Source: Cephalotus follicularis (lineage: Eukaryota; Streptophyta; Magnoliopsida; Oxalidales; Cephalotaceae). From it: a DNA stretch of 64,000 nucleotides. This document shows, piece by piece, positions 1 to 11,082 of this stretch. Where the stretch lies: the NCBI GenBank assembly GCA_001972305.1, contig BDDD01001962.1, positions 62,001-126,000 of the forward strand. Direction: 5' to 3'. Below the pieces are notes generated by a model. That model did not search any database, was not told the DNA's origin, and saw only the letters and a program-made list of their open reading frames with translations. Every line of letters starts with the position of its first letter. Within the stretch, counting starts at the first letter, position 1. The position numbers and the translations under genes were made by a program.

Positions 1-608
1 CATTCTCGTGTTCTCTCCCTCTTCCCCATTCAAGTCCTGCATTCTAACTTGTTTCGTTCTCTTCTTTTGCAGGTTGCATGCATGCTAACACTTGTTACAT
101 TCTCCACCCTTCTTTAGTCATGCAGGTCAGGGGGGCCATTATGCATGCCCAACACGTCCCACTTAGTGTCCCAAGAAGCATGCAACAAGTCCAGAATTGC
201 CCCCCTTTTGCACATTATTCTGTCAGTTCATAACGTGACTGATATCCTTTTTAAAGGTGTCGACGTCTTCTTTAGACGTCGATGTCTTTTCCTCTTTCGT
301 ACAAGGGCGTCGATGCCTTCGTCTACATCGATGTGCATGTGCATGAATTTATGTGCGCCCCTAGTTCCTGTAGGAGTCGACGTCTTTACAAAGACGTCGA
401 TGCGCTTAGCCCAAAACTGCACCGTTTTACCTCTAATTGCATCCTTTTGAATTTCTTTAACATCTCCATCATTCCTTCTTCCAAAATCTAACCTTTTAAA
501 TTTTAAAAAGCTTCATTTAAGTCAAAATTTATGCCATTCTCATTAACTCGATAATAATATTTCAATAAAATTGAAATATTACATCGTGCAAAAATCTCGA
601 GCGTTACA
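1..608 (-). mobile_element. LTR fragment of a Ty3/gypsy-like element, cut by window edge
   Basis: Read on the minus strand, an LTR appears to start at 608 with TGTAACGCTCGAG, the TGTAAC start common to the chromovirus LTRs in this window, and runs off the left edge. It interrupts the copia gag that reads up to 609, so it inserted after that copia. No coding sequence is seen. It holds a cluster of six GTCGAC-type motifs near 256-402. The far end and target duplication lie outside the window, so family assignment rests only on the LTR start. Confidence 0.5.
256..402. repeat. Type I GTCGAC motif cluster, about 6 copies
   Basis: About six copies of a motif near AAAGACGTCGATGTCTTT lie in 150 bp (around 257, 275, 305, 323, 372 and 390). 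The best copies are palindromic. The same motif recurs in other, unrelated LTRs of this window. Confidence 0.85.
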
Positions 609-880
609 TTATCAATGGTCATTTTCTTGAAATCTTCCTCATCTCATTCATCTTTGATTTTAAGCAAGAGTTCGTTTTTATCATTTGTTTTCATAGGGAT
701 GTGAGGACCATTTTTAACGCTAAGCCAATTTTTGAAGTCTCTAGATTTAAGGTAAATTTCCATGCGATTGTTCCAATAAGGAAAATCATCACCATTAAAG
801 AATGGTACCTTAAATTCAGAAACATCATCATAGTTTATAGTTTGATTTATAGTTTGATTATTAATGCTAGTAGATGCCAT
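609..880 (-). pseudogene. gag: copia gag, N-terminal fragment
   Basis: Reading begins at the Met at 880. The stretch FNGDDFPYWNNRMEIYLKSR is the N-terminal block of plant copia capsid proteins (DUF4219/UBN2 type). The frame meets a stop at about 641-643 where relatives have Trp in the W-x-EED-F-K-K block, then continues with EEDFKK before it is cut at 609. About 90 of the usual 300 or more gag residues remain. Gag would form the virus-like particle. This copy is dead through truncation and the stop. Confidence 0.75.
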
Positions 881-925
881 GATCTTTAACTCAAGATGTT
901 AATCTTAGAAAAATATGAGCAACCC

Positions 926-937
926 TCTCTGATACCA
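926..937 (-). promoter_or_regulatory. Primer binding site, initiator Met-tRNA type
   Basis: The minus strand reads TGGTATCAGAGA, complementary to the 3' end of plant initiator Met tRNA, two bases inside the LTR end at 940. It fixes element orientation and the LTR inner boundary. Confidence 0.8.
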
Positions 938-1536
938 ATTGTAGGAAGTATACAGGGGGGGTTGAATGGTCTTATAAAAAATATACTAGCAAATAATCTA
1001 AACAAAACAATATCAATCACACAAATGTAGAATTTAAAGAGTGTACGGTTAAGAGAAGTACAAACAAATGTATAGTGGTTCGGCAAATCGCCTACGTCCA
1101 CTCCCTAAGGCCTCCCCTTGAGTATTTCACTAGAAAGCCCCAACCGGGCTTGAAACTCCAACCGAGCTTCAACAACTCTTGCTCCAACCAAGAAATTAAA
1201 ATTTTTCTCCCTCTGAGCTATACAAGAGACCACCTCTCTTGTTTACAAGTAATAGAAAGTGTTTAAGGGTTTACAAATTCACAATGAATTTGATTACAAT
1301 TTAGTTCAACATACACAAAGCTCTAATGATATGAGTGGTGAGAACAAGGGCTTTGTAATGTATGGAATTGCTTGAATTTGACCTATTTTGGTATTTGAAG
1401 TGTTGTGTAAGTAGCTTGAGTTGCCTTGAAAGAATTGAGTACTCTCTTGCTTGATTGCTGAGTAAGATACCTCACTTTTGCTTATAAAGTCATGCTCCAA
1501 CAGATCTATTTTTAAAAGGCAGACATAATCCAATCG

Positions 1537-2036
1537 GCTGGATTTCCTTGGTAGTCAGGTGGAGCTCATGGTGTGTATTTCAAAATATAGACGTTGGTTA
1601 AGGCAGTCGGCTGCTTGATATGGACAATCGGCTGTTTTTGAAAAACAATCGGCTGGTGCTCTGTTTCACTTGATTGGTGGAGGTGGAGAGGACTTCAAAA
1701 AAGCTATTGGTCTAATTTGACATTTCTTGACAGTCGGCTGATGGGTTTGGACAATCGGCTGGCTTGCCTTGGCAGTCGGTTGTTCCCCTGTTCCAGTCAA
1801 CTGGTTGAAGGATAGAGAATTTCCACAAAGCTACTGGTCTAACTGGACAGTCGGCTGGAAATTCTAGGCAGTCGGCTGGAAATTCTGGGCAATCGGCTGG
1901 ACCCCTGTTACAGTCGGCTAGATGGAGTGCAATTGCAGTTGATGGGATTCTTTGTAATTCCAGTCGGATGCATATCCTTAGTAGTAGGCTACTCAACCCA
2001 AACAGTCGGCTGTTCATCATGGGCAGTCGGCTGTTT
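1537..2036. repeat. Type II CAGTCGGCTG motif cluster, about 15 copies
   Basis: About fifteen copies of CAGTCGGCTG and close variants (CAATCGGCTG, CAGTCAACTG) are spaced mostly 20-30 bp apart within a copia LTR. On the element's own strand the motif is CAGCCGACTG. Similar clusters occur in gypsy LTRs at 36552, 44075, 51182 and 62723. Confidence 0.85.
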
Positions 2037-2255
2037 TTTCTCGAACCTGAATTTTGAACTTTTGCAACACTTTGGACATTAAATCAAGTACGTATATAAA
2101 TTTGTAAGTTATAAAAATATGCATACATGTATTCCATGTTTGTTAATCATGGAAATAATAAACGTTAAAACATTTAACAGGGTGGCAAAGGCCAACAACA
2201 AGCATTTCATGTAGTATATTTGTTAGTAATACCCTAACCTTGCATGTGAAGGTAG

Positions 2256-2928
2256 ATGGTGCTTCAACGTCAAACCAGAGGACGCGGTCAGGGTAGAGGA
2301 AGAGAGGTCTCCCCACCACATGTGGATCAAGAACTGCCTCCTATTGAGCCTGGTGTGCAGGCAAACCCTAGGGTGGTTGGACCAGAGACTGGACCGGCGG
2401 TGGCAGCCGAGGTCCCAGCAGCGTAGTCAGTAGTGTAGGTACATCCTCCCGTTGGAATGGGTAATCAAGCATAGTGGATGTAGTTTGCTATGATGATAGC
2501 TCAAACGTTGAGTGGTTCTCAACCTCAAGCTTTACCAGTTGAACTTTTGCAGCGTTTAGGCACTATGACCTTTGGGAATTGATGATCCAGTGGATGCGGA
2601 GCCATGGCTGAATCATCTTGAGCTAATCTTTGGACAGATGGGAGTTTCTGATGACTAATGTGTTGGTCTTGCATCCTTCTTGGTAAGGAGGAATACTCTT
2701 CGTTGGTGGGAAGCTCTCCAAGCTAGGATCACCGACGTTACAGTGATATCTTGGGACTTGTTTCGACGAGAGTTTCATCAGTATTTCTTTCCTGCTACTT
2801 ATGTAAAGCAGAAGATGAGAGAGTTCCTACAGTTGTGTCAGGGGAGCATGACTGTGATGCAGTATGAATACCGTTTTATGGAATTGTCTCACTTTTCTCC
2901 GGCGTTGGTTGCTGACCAAGAGGAGAGG
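2256..2928 (+). pseudogene. gag: G1 gag, 5' part
   Basis: The start at 2256 gives MVLQRQTRGRGQGRGR, a basic opening, followed by stops near 2425 and a frame change near 2580. The capsid block then reads through AEPWLNHLE and, in the open stretch 2680-2928, LRWWEALQ, WDLFRREF and GSMTVMQYEYRF, hallmarks of Ty3/gypsy gag. The reading stops at the 5' end of the inserted solo LTR. The residues that follow (ENFLDGLRPEV) are found again from 7005, which shows the two halves were once joined. Confidence 0.8.
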
Positions 2929-5900
2929 TGTCAAGCCCCGAACCGCGAGGGCAAACCCCCACAATCCGACGTGTGAGATACCTTCCATTCAGTCATTTCA
3001 TATCTATTAATCAAAAGTGCTATAAGTTTATAACTTTAAACAGTCATATATATACTAGCGGAATAATCAATCCATATAAAAACTAACTCTTAAAATCTCC
3101 CGAAATTTCGGCATGAAGTATTTGTTTATTGGACTAAACTCCCTGTAAATAAAAACACATTTTATATCTTGGGATCAGCCCTCAACAACCCAACTCCCGA
3201 AGGAGGAAACATCAGTTTATCATAGTAGTAGGTCCCATCCATATCCTTTTCATCAACACTCATATAAATCAAGCACTGCCACAAGTCAGCAGGTCAAATA
3301 CAGAGATAAAACATATCTTTATTTCATCTTTAGATTTGTTTCTTATACAATAACCATAAATACATCCATATTCAATATATGTCCCTTTACAATATCATAT
3401 TTATACAAAGTAGGTCGGAGGAGATGTAGATCCTTACCCTGCAATTTAACCTGGCTTGTCACTGATGCGCGTCACCTGGACCTGAACCTGACCCATTACA
3501 TTACAATACAATGCAATGGGTCAGCAACCCAAAGGTTGTGTAGGATATACGTATGCAAGAAACGTATAAAAGTGTAGCAGATATGTGTACAATATGAGAT
3601 ATGTATGCATAACAAGAGATACATGAATGCCAATTCATAGAAATGTAGCTCATAATATAAAGGTCATGCACCATAACCTAGAGACCACTAGAACATGTGA
3701 TCTACCGTTCGTATACGACCGTCCTGTACCGGTGTATAGGAATGGGATCAAATCAATCATCACTCTTTAACAAGCCAATGTCAGGCCCTAAAGGTTCTAG
3801 CCCATTAACCATTCCCCTAGATTCACACATGCTAGTGATCTACCATTTGTATACAACCGTCCCATACCGGCGTATAAGAATGGGATCAACAACAACCATC
3901 TAGGGATACAAACCATACTATGAAAACTAGCATTTAGAAAAATGCCATTTTCCATAGGCACCATTCACTAACCATATCCATACGATTCCAATACAATGCC
4001 ATTACCATTCAGCGTCCATATCATTCCAAAATCCTTTCAAAGCATATTTAAGTTCTTCTCGGCCTCCCTTGCCGAGGTAACAGACTAGGCGCTCATGGCG
4101 TCCTAGGTAGAGGTCCTCATTTTACTGGCAGACTAGAGTAGCGTTTGTACGTAGAGCAGAGAAGAGAAGATGGACATTCTCTAACAATGGTCTCTCTAGT
4201 TACAGCCACCCTCCATATCCATATATCATCACAATCCGGCCATTACGACATGTAACGACACGATTCATAACCATATTGTATCCGTCCCATGACGTATCAT
4301 AACCATTTGGTATCCGTTCCATAATCGTACGATCCATCATCATACGAACCAAAGCTGTACGATTCATAACGTACAATCCATAGTCGTACGATCCGTACAG
4401 CGAAACCATACTATATGCCATAATGCAACAATATAAAGATATGCCATGCATTCCATAGGGTAGTAAGGTGTTGTGCATGCATCAAGTGAAATCATAAGTC
4501 ATGTGGTGAATAATATACATATATGTGTATCAGTATGCCAAGTGATGTCATGTGTATAAATGACAATCGTGGACAGCTTCAATATACCAGCCATCCCTAA
4601 GTGAGGTATATTTAGCTAGTCCTAATCATGTCAAGGCCATAGGCCTGTCGATAATCCATATAATAATTCATATCGAGCATAGGGACAATCAGTCCATTGG
4701 GTCCATCCCACCCTCGATGCACTTTTGGTGTCGTGGAGGAGTAAGGAATGAGATAACGCTGACTACGTCATTTATTTCATGATTTGTATGGGTCCTCCCA
4801 ACATGTGGGGTCCACACAATGTATATGGGTCCTCCCAACATGTGGGGTCCACGCAATATATATGGGTCCTCCCAACATGTGGGGTCCACACATTGTATCA
4901 GTCCTCCCACAATAGTGGGGTCCAAATATCGTATCGGTCCTCCCACAATAGTGGGGTCCACGTATCGTATCGGTCCTCCCACAATAGTGGGGTAAGCTCT
5001 TTTGTATGGTCCACAATCACAATGTGGTGTAAACTATGGTCTAACATTCATGACGTTCATGACGGAAATGAAAGTCAGGAATGGGTTATCTCTACAGCCT
5101 CATACAGTACAATCAATAATCCATCCCATAGTTGTGACCTAAAATCATGTATGCTTTTAAGTAATAGGGACCATTTGTAAAGGATCTCATGGATCCACAT
5201 CCGTCAAACCATTTAAAATCATTTCCCTAGTCATAAGTCATATTTCATATCCATGAAACATTTCTGTAGCCATAAGCTAATTTCCATATCCATAAGCCAT
5301 TTCCATAGTAATCTGTAACCATAGCCATAGCCATCTGTAACCATATCCATGTCCATCCGTTATCATATTCATGACCATCCATAATCATATCCACGACCAT
5401 CTGTAATCATATCCACGGCCTTCTGTAATCATATTCATCCATGATCGTATGATCCATTCCATAGCGATCCATATCTATGTCGGTCCTTAACTATACCATT
5501 CATCTAATAACAATCAAGAGGTTAGCTAGATATATACACCGTCCCATACCAGCATATATAAGTAGTTAACCACATACCACTTTCAATTCATAACCTTGAA
5601 AATGATTCCAAGACATATATGAGTTACCCTCGGCCGCTTGGGCTCGAGGTAGAAGAGAAACATACCTCAGCCTCTTGGGCATGAGGTAGCATAGAAACAT
5701 TGCATAACAATACTATTCCGTATACTCGTATATATATATATACAATCATGCATCCATACAATTACAACTCGTACACATATCAATTCATATAACCATTTAG
5801 AAAGCATGAATGCAATACAAGTAGTATAACCTACTCTAGTGAGCTACCAATTGTATATTACTATCTCATACCGGCGTATACGAATGGGATCAAGTCCCTA

Positions 5901-6999
5901 TTCATCTGGCACGTACCATCGGAGTAAATGTATACCCTACCTGTTAACAATTGAGCTTGCGAGTTGGGAGGACTTGCAGCAGAATCCATGAATTGCTACC
6001 TCCTCTAAGCTTCACTCGTTGTCACAAGCACGGCTCCATCTTTTGTCAACGGAGTTCTCTTTCTCTCCTCGTATCACTGCAATAACCATCACACATTCTG
6101 TTATGACTTACACAAAAGTAGCAATTACACATTGTCATCACCGGAGTTCCGACCAATTTCCGGCCAACACATCGAAACTCCAGCCACGCCGTACAAAGGC
6201 TCCAAATTGGCCAATCTATGCACTGGTAGTCGTGTCTCACCGTGAATCGCACAGTCACAGCCGGCAGTGAGTCAACTCACTGAGTCAGCTCGCCGTTCAA
6301 CCATAACTTCGGTCACCACCCGAATTAGCCACACAACCATCAATTCTATGCGTCACTGCCAGAGAATCACCGTAGAACGCGCTATCACAGCCGGCCAGTG
6401 AGTTCAACTCACTGAGTTGACTCATCGGTCGTCAACAGCTCTGGCCACCACCATAAAATTCATCACAACCACCAGACAAACACATCTATGCCCCTAACTC
6501 ACTGAGACTCGGCGCTAAACGCGCGGTCAAAGGTGGCAGCGAGTTGGTTTGCTGAGTCAACTCGGCAGTAGGAATCCAGCCGTTTCTGGCCAAATGGTGC
6601 CAAACTAGTCACCGAAATAGGTGTAGCCGGCCTCCTAGGTGAAGACTGGACCTTCCCGTGATTCTAACCGGCGGTGGAACGCACGGCAGCGGCGTGACAG
6701 TGGCATCTGGTGAAGAAGAAGGAAAGAGAAAGGAGGAAGAGAGAGAGTTACCGTCGATCGAGGTGAGCACCGCACGTCCTCCAGCCGTCGCCGCTTTTCC
6801 CGGTGCCGTTCCTTCTCTCCAGAGCCATCTCTCCCGCTCTCTCTCGCTTTCTCTCCCACACTCTGACTTCCTTTCTTTCTTAGCGCAAGTGATGCACCTG
6901 GCGCATAACACACTTGTGTTATGCGCTTGATGGCTTCCTCTTTTTTTTTTTTTAAATATGCAAATATATATATATATTTATATATATTGGGGGCTTACA
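2929..6999 (-). mobile_element. 4.07-kb solo LTR inside G1 gag
   Basis: The insert starts TGTCAAGCCCCG and ends GGGGCTTACA, and is flanked by the 5-bp duplication AGAGG at 2924-2928 and 7000-7004, as expected for LTR-retrotransposon integration. No internal region or primer site is present, so it is a solo LTR left by LTR-LTR recombination. The minus strand is homologous to the LTRs of element B: the terminus at 2929-2985 matches 60705-60761 and the block at 6540-6660 matches 57530-57680. It contains a 37-bp tandem repeat (4788-4995). No convincing gene is seen; open frames here are short and unlike known proteins. Confidence 0.85.
4788..4995. repeat. 37-bp tandem repeat in the solo LTR
   Basis: Six units of about 37 bp with the core GGTCCTCCCA-ACATGTGGGG or -CAATAGTGGGG followed by TCCAC occur head to tail. 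The first three units carry ACATGTG and the last three ACAATAG, so the array grew in two steps. Each unit can form a short CCCAC/GTGGGG hairpin. I did not find it in the homologous LTRs of element B. Confidence 0.8.
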
Positions 7000-7561
7000 A
7001 GAGGTGTGAAAATTTCTTGGATGGGTTGAGACCCGAGGTAAGACATACTGTGGCAGCAACGAACTGGACCATCTTTGGCAATTTCTGGAATCTGCCAAGA
7101 GGGTTGAGTAGAGCATCACGGAGCAGAGGAACCGACAGGATAGAGGTCAGAAGAGATATGGACAACATGATGTCCAGGGGAAGAGTTCTTCCTGAGGACA
7201 GGAGAAGTGGAAGAAGCGTTTCTCTCCTAGAGCAGTTGATGGTGGGAACCGTGAGCAGACCTGGTCTGATGGGCAGAGAACCTTTTCTCCACAGCCAACA
7301 TATGCTCCTATGGCCAGTGGTACACAGCAGAGCATGGATTACAGTTCATCAGCTTCTCAACAACCTCCAAAATGCCATAGGTGTACCAAGTTTCACTTTG
7401 GCAGTTGCGGAGCAGAGACCAGAGCATGTTTCCAGTGTGGCCAGGTTGGACATATCAAGTTGAATTGTCCACAGATTCAACAGATCCCGACGACACCTGG
7501 ACCGTTGCTTCGAGCAGGCAATCCACAGGAACCAGAGGTGGATCGCCGTCTTCACATATAG
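7000..7561 (+). pseudogene. gag: G1 gag, 3' part with zinc knuckle
   Basis: The sequence resumes after the solo LTR with ENFLDGLRPEVRHTV, the end of the capsid region, shifts frame at least once, then shows CHRCTKFHFGSCG and the knuckle CFQCGQVGHIKLNC (C-x2-C-x4-H-x4-C) near 7430-7475. Zinc knuckles bind the genomic RNA during packaging. The pair of Cys/His clusters is typical of plant chromovirus gag. The stretch leads into the protease. Confidence 0.75.
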
Positions 7562-7672
7562 GAACATCCAAGGCAAGTGGAAGCCGACAGCAAGGCAGAC
7601 CTACAACGATTGCCAGACTTTATGCTCTGAACAGAGAGGATGCTCTCGGATCCACGAATGTGGCAAAAGGTA

Positions 7673-7974
7673 AGGCTCGTATCTTTGGTAGAGATGCCAC
7701 GGTTCTGTTTGACACAGGAGCCCTTTTATCTTTTGTTGCCCATGCTTTTTGCATTCATGCTTGTGGTCAGTTGAGTTCCTTGGATGAAAGGATCGCGGTA
7801 TCTGTTCCTACAGGCTAGAGCTACCAGGTAGAGCGAGTCTACAAGGGTTGTGAGGTGGTGATTGAGGGGCTGAGCCTTTCGGGTGACCTTATTCCCTTCC
7901 ACGCTGAGGATTTTGATGCCATCCTGGGCATGGATTGGCTGGTGAAGCACCGAGCAGTGGTGGACTGCTCATGA
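7673..7974 (+). pseudogene. G1 aspartic protease region
   Basis: The active-site block reads VLFDTGALLSF, with the catalytic D-T-G, near 7705-7740. A stop follows at 7816-7818. The same frame continues with the C-terminal protease signature AILGMDWLVKH near 7918-7950 and another stop at 7972-7974. In intact relatives this enzyme cuts the gag-pol polyprotein. It shares frame with the downstream reverse transcriptase, as in gypsy polyproteins. Confidence 0.75.
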
Positions 7975-8010
7975 AAGATAGTTTCCTTTTGCTTTCCCTA
8001 CGAGCCAGAA

Positions 8011-8922
8011 ATGGAGTTAGTCTGCGAGAAGCACTTGACGCCATTGAAGATTGTCTCGGCTATGGTCGCACACAAGATTTTGGGGAAAGGTGGACAAGGA
8101 TTCGTGAATCATGTGGTAAACACTTGGATGTCTGAGCCAGAGCTGAGGAACATATATGTGGTTCGTGAGTTTCTCGACGTCTTTCCCGAGGAGTTACCAG
8201 GTCCTTCGCCAGACAGAGAGATAGACTTTGTGATATATTTGATCCCTGGTATAGCTCCTATATCCCTTACTCCTTACCGTGTGGCGCCGATAGAGCTGAA
8301 GGAGTTGAAGATGCAGTTGCAAGATTTGCTGGATAAAGGATTTATCCGACCTAGTAGTTCTCCATGGGGTGCTCCAGTCTTGTTTGTGAAGAGGAAGGAT
8401 GGAACGATATATCTATGTATCGACTATAGGCAGCTCAACAAGGTCAATGTGCATAACAAGTATCCGTTGTCGAGGATCGATGACTTGTTTGACCAGTTGC
8501 GTGGTGCATGTGTGTTTTCTAAGATAGACCTTCAATCAGGATATCACAAGTTGAAGGTGAGGGAAGAGGACATTCCAAAGACGGCTTTCAGATCTCGATG
8601 TGGTCTCTATGAGTTCTCGATTATGCCGTTTGTACTAACCAATGCACTGGCCGCTTTCATGTATTTGATTAATAGAGTTTTTCAACATTTTCTTAACGCT
8701 TTTGTGGTGATGTTCATAGACGATGTGATGGTCTACTCTCAGTGTTTGGCCGAGCATGATGAGCATATGAGGATTGTTTTGCAGGCCTTGAGGAACCATG
8801 AGTTGTATGCTAAGCTTAGTAAGTGTGAGTTTTTGTTGGACAAGGTTGTGTTCTTAGGCCATGTGATCTCGGGGCAAGGTGTTGAGGTTGACCCGAGAAA
8901 GATCGAAGTAGTGTTAGCTTAG
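8011..8922 (+). pseudogene. G1 reverse transcriptase
   Basis: This 303-residue open stretch holds DVFPEELPG, the RT entry [40 protein letters not shown] and the catalytic FIDDVMVYS (Y/F-x-DD box), ending in [10 protein letters not shown]. All fit Ty3/gypsy reverse transcriptase. The usual PFGLTNAPA block reads PFVLTNALA, with two altered residues. A stop at 8920-8922 cuts it from RNase H in the same frame. The real polyprotein start lies upstream in gag or protease; the Met at 8011 is internal. Confidence 0.85.
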
Positions 8923-8931
8923 GAGCGACCC

Positions 8932-9480
8932 ATGAACGTTCTTGAGTTACCCAGTTTCCGTAGACTTGCTGGCTATTATCGAAGGTTCATTGAGGGATTT
9001 TCAGTGATAGCGGCACCTCTATCAAGGTTGACGAGGAAGGATGTGAAATTCGCATGGTCAGAGGGCCGTGAGAAGAGCTTCCAAGTGTTGAAGGATAAGT
9101 TAACGTTAGCTCTAGTATTGACTCTTCCTTCTCCGAATGTTGGTTTCATTGTGTGCAGTGATGCTTCTCATCAAGGCCTTTGCTGTGTGTTGATGCAAGA
9201 AGGGAAGGTTATTGCCTATGCATCTCGATAGTTGAAGATTCATGAGCTCAATAACCCCACCCATGACTTATTGTTAGGTACGATGGTGTTTGCTTTGAAG
9301 ATATGGCGTCATTATCTCTATGGCGAGGTTTGCCAGATCTTTACCGACCACCAGAGCTTAAGGTATTTGTCTTCCCAACCGCCTTTGAACTTGAGGCAGA
9401 GGAGATGGATCGAGCTCATCAAGGATTATGATTGTACCATCGAGTAAGGCCAACGTGGTTGCTGATGCTTTGAGTAGAAA
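8932..9480 (+). pseudogene. G1 RT thumb and RNase H
   Basis: The block [16 protein letters not shown] is the RT thumb and connection. RNase H follows with the acidic CSDASHQGLCCVL, a stop at 9229-9231, and then WRHYLYG and [11 protein letters not shown]. Just after the linker that precedes the integrase, a short deletion near 9447 shifts the frame: KANVVADALS is read in another frame. The RNase H would degrade RNA in the hybrid. It is inactive here through the stop. Confidence 0.8.
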
Positions 9481-9641
9481 ATCTTCTGTTTCCCTGGCTC
9501 ACGTTTAGTTGGTTTACTTACCGATGTTGGAACAGTTAAGATCTTTGGGTGCAGAGCTGTCAGCTAAGGACAGTGGCTTCTCTGTGGGTGAGGTTTGTTT
9601 GGGTAGAGTAGATCCGAGGTGCGCAAGAGAAGGACTGGAGG

Positions 9642-10490
9642 TTGACTAAGTTTATGAAGCAAGTTAGAGAAGGCTCTCGGACTGACTTCCACATCAGAGA
9701 TGATGGTGCTATGATGTTTGGACAAAGGATATGTGTGCCACATGTTGAAACGATCAAGCAAGAGATTTTGGAGGAAGCACATCATTCTCCTTGGTTGATA
9801 TATCCTGCAAGTACCAAGATGTATCATGGCCTAAGGAAATCATTTTGGTGGCGTGGCATGAAGCGTGAGATTTCTAGGTTTGTGGCAAAATGCTTGACGT
9901 GCCAGCAGGTGAAGGCCGAGCATCAGAAGCCTTCAGGTCTTCTCCAACCGCTTCCTATCCCAGAGTGGAAATGGGATAACATATCGATGGACTTTGTCAT
10001 GGGTTTTCCTCTGACGAGGATGAAGCACGATGCTAGATCCGTGATAGTGGATCGTCTAACCAAGTCAGCTCACTTCTTTCCTATCAAAAAGGACTTCGGT
10101 TGGGACAAGTTAGCTCGAATGTGTGTGGACGGCGTGGTAAAGTTATATGGGATTCCCAGCAGCATTGTTTCTGACAGAGATCCCAGGTTCACTTCGAGAT
10201 TCTTGAGGAGATTACAGAGAGCATTGCGTACGGAGTTGCGACTCAGTACAACGTATCATCCTCAAACCGATGGGCAGTCTGAGCGTGCTATCCAGATCCT
10301 TGAGGACATGTTTAGAGCCTCTGTTATGGATTTCAAGGGAAGTTGGGATTACCACCTGACTTTGATCGAGTTCGCCTACAACAATAGCTATCAAGAAATC
10401 ATTGGTATGGCTCCTTACGAAGCCTTGTATGGCAGACATTGTAGAGCCCCTTTGTGTTGGAATGAAGTGGGAGATGAGAGGTTGTTATGA
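9642..10490 (+). pseudogene. G1 integrase, zinc finger and catalytic core
   Basis: The H-H-C-C finger is seen in HHSPWLIYPASTKMYHG and CLTCQQVKAEH. The core has WDNISMDFVMGFP (first Asp), SIVSDRDPRFTSRF (second Asp) and the third acidic residue in TDGQSERAIQ, the D,D-35-E triad. It ends with MAPYEALYGRHCRAPLCW, a plant gypsy hallmark. A stop at 10488-10490 separates it from the C-terminal part in the same frame. All three catalytic residues remain, so decay is moderate. Confidence 0.85.
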
Positions 10491-10520
10491 ACGGATTTAG
10501 TCCGAGATGCAGCCGAGAAG

Positions 10521-11040
10521 GTGAAGATCATCCGAGATCATTTGCGTGCAGCTCAGAGCACGTATAAGAGTTATGGCGACAAGAACCGCAAGGATTTGGA
10601 GTTCTCTATAGGTGACAAGGTCTTCCTCCGTGTGTCACCTTATACAGGAATAGTTCATTTTGGCAAGCATGGGAAGCTTAGCCCGAGGTACATGGGTTCC
10701 TTTGAGATTTTGAAAAGGATTAGACCAATTCCTTATCATCTGGCGTTACCTCCAGAGTTAGCCAGAGTTCATGACATTTTTCATGTATCTATACTGAGGA
10801 AGTACATTGCTGATCCTTCCCATGTTTTGATTGATCCAATCATGCTATCCGAGGAGGATTTGCCAGTGTTGGCTTACGAGGAAGCTCCAATGCAGATTTT
10901 GGATCGCCGAGATCAAGTTCTGTGGAACAAGACCATCCCTTTGGTAAAGGTTTTGTGGAGGAACCATGTAGCAGAGGAATTTACGTAGGAGTCTGAGGAT
11001 CAGATGAAGGAGCGTTATCCAGACCTTTTCCTCAGATCAA
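10521..11040 (+). pseudogene. G1 integrase C-terminus with chromodomain-like tail
   Basis: The block FSIGDKVFLRVSP and GKLSPRYMGSFEILKRI is the C-terminal integrase domain, followed by HDIFHVSILRKY. The tail ILDRRDQVLWNKTIPLVKVL with WRNHVAEEFT, a stop at 10986-10988 and then MKERYPDLF resembles the divergent chromodomain of plant Tekay/Del chromoviruses, thought to guide insertion to heterochromatin. The polypurine tract lies 30 bp further on. Confidence 0.8.
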
Positions 11041-11067
11041 AGCTCAAATTTTGAGGACAAAATTTCT

Positions 11068-11080
11068 TTAAGGGGGAGAG
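11068..11080 (+). promoter_or_regulatory. G1 polypurine tract
   Basis: TTAAGGGGGAGAG lies directly before the TGTAACGACCCG start of the 3' LTR at 11083, the expected priming site for plus-strand DNA synthesis. Confidence 0.8.
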
Positions 11081-11082
11081 GA

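Larger units (their letters stand above)
609..2200 (-). mobile_element. 5' end of a Ty1/copia (Sirevirus-like) retrotransposon
   Basis: On the minus strand the order is LTR (about 2200 to 940), primer site and start of gag, after which the element is broken at 609 by the LTR that fills 1-608. The LTR end reads CCCCCCCTGTATACTTCCTACA-like on the minus strand, a C-run seen again in the Sirevirus-like LTR remnant near 13130. The outer LTR boundary is a guess from TGTTGGCC at about 2200. It seems to have inserted in the leader of G1, whose gag starts at 2256 without an LTR before it. Confidence 0.65.

Noticed and set aside
4689..5180. Open frames made of repeated Gly/Pro/Thr units
   Set aside because: They come from the 37-bp tandem repeat read in several frames.
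6019..6270. Overlapping frames on both strands in the solo LTR
   Set aside because: Homologous LTR stretches in element B do not keep the frame, so it is unlikely to code.
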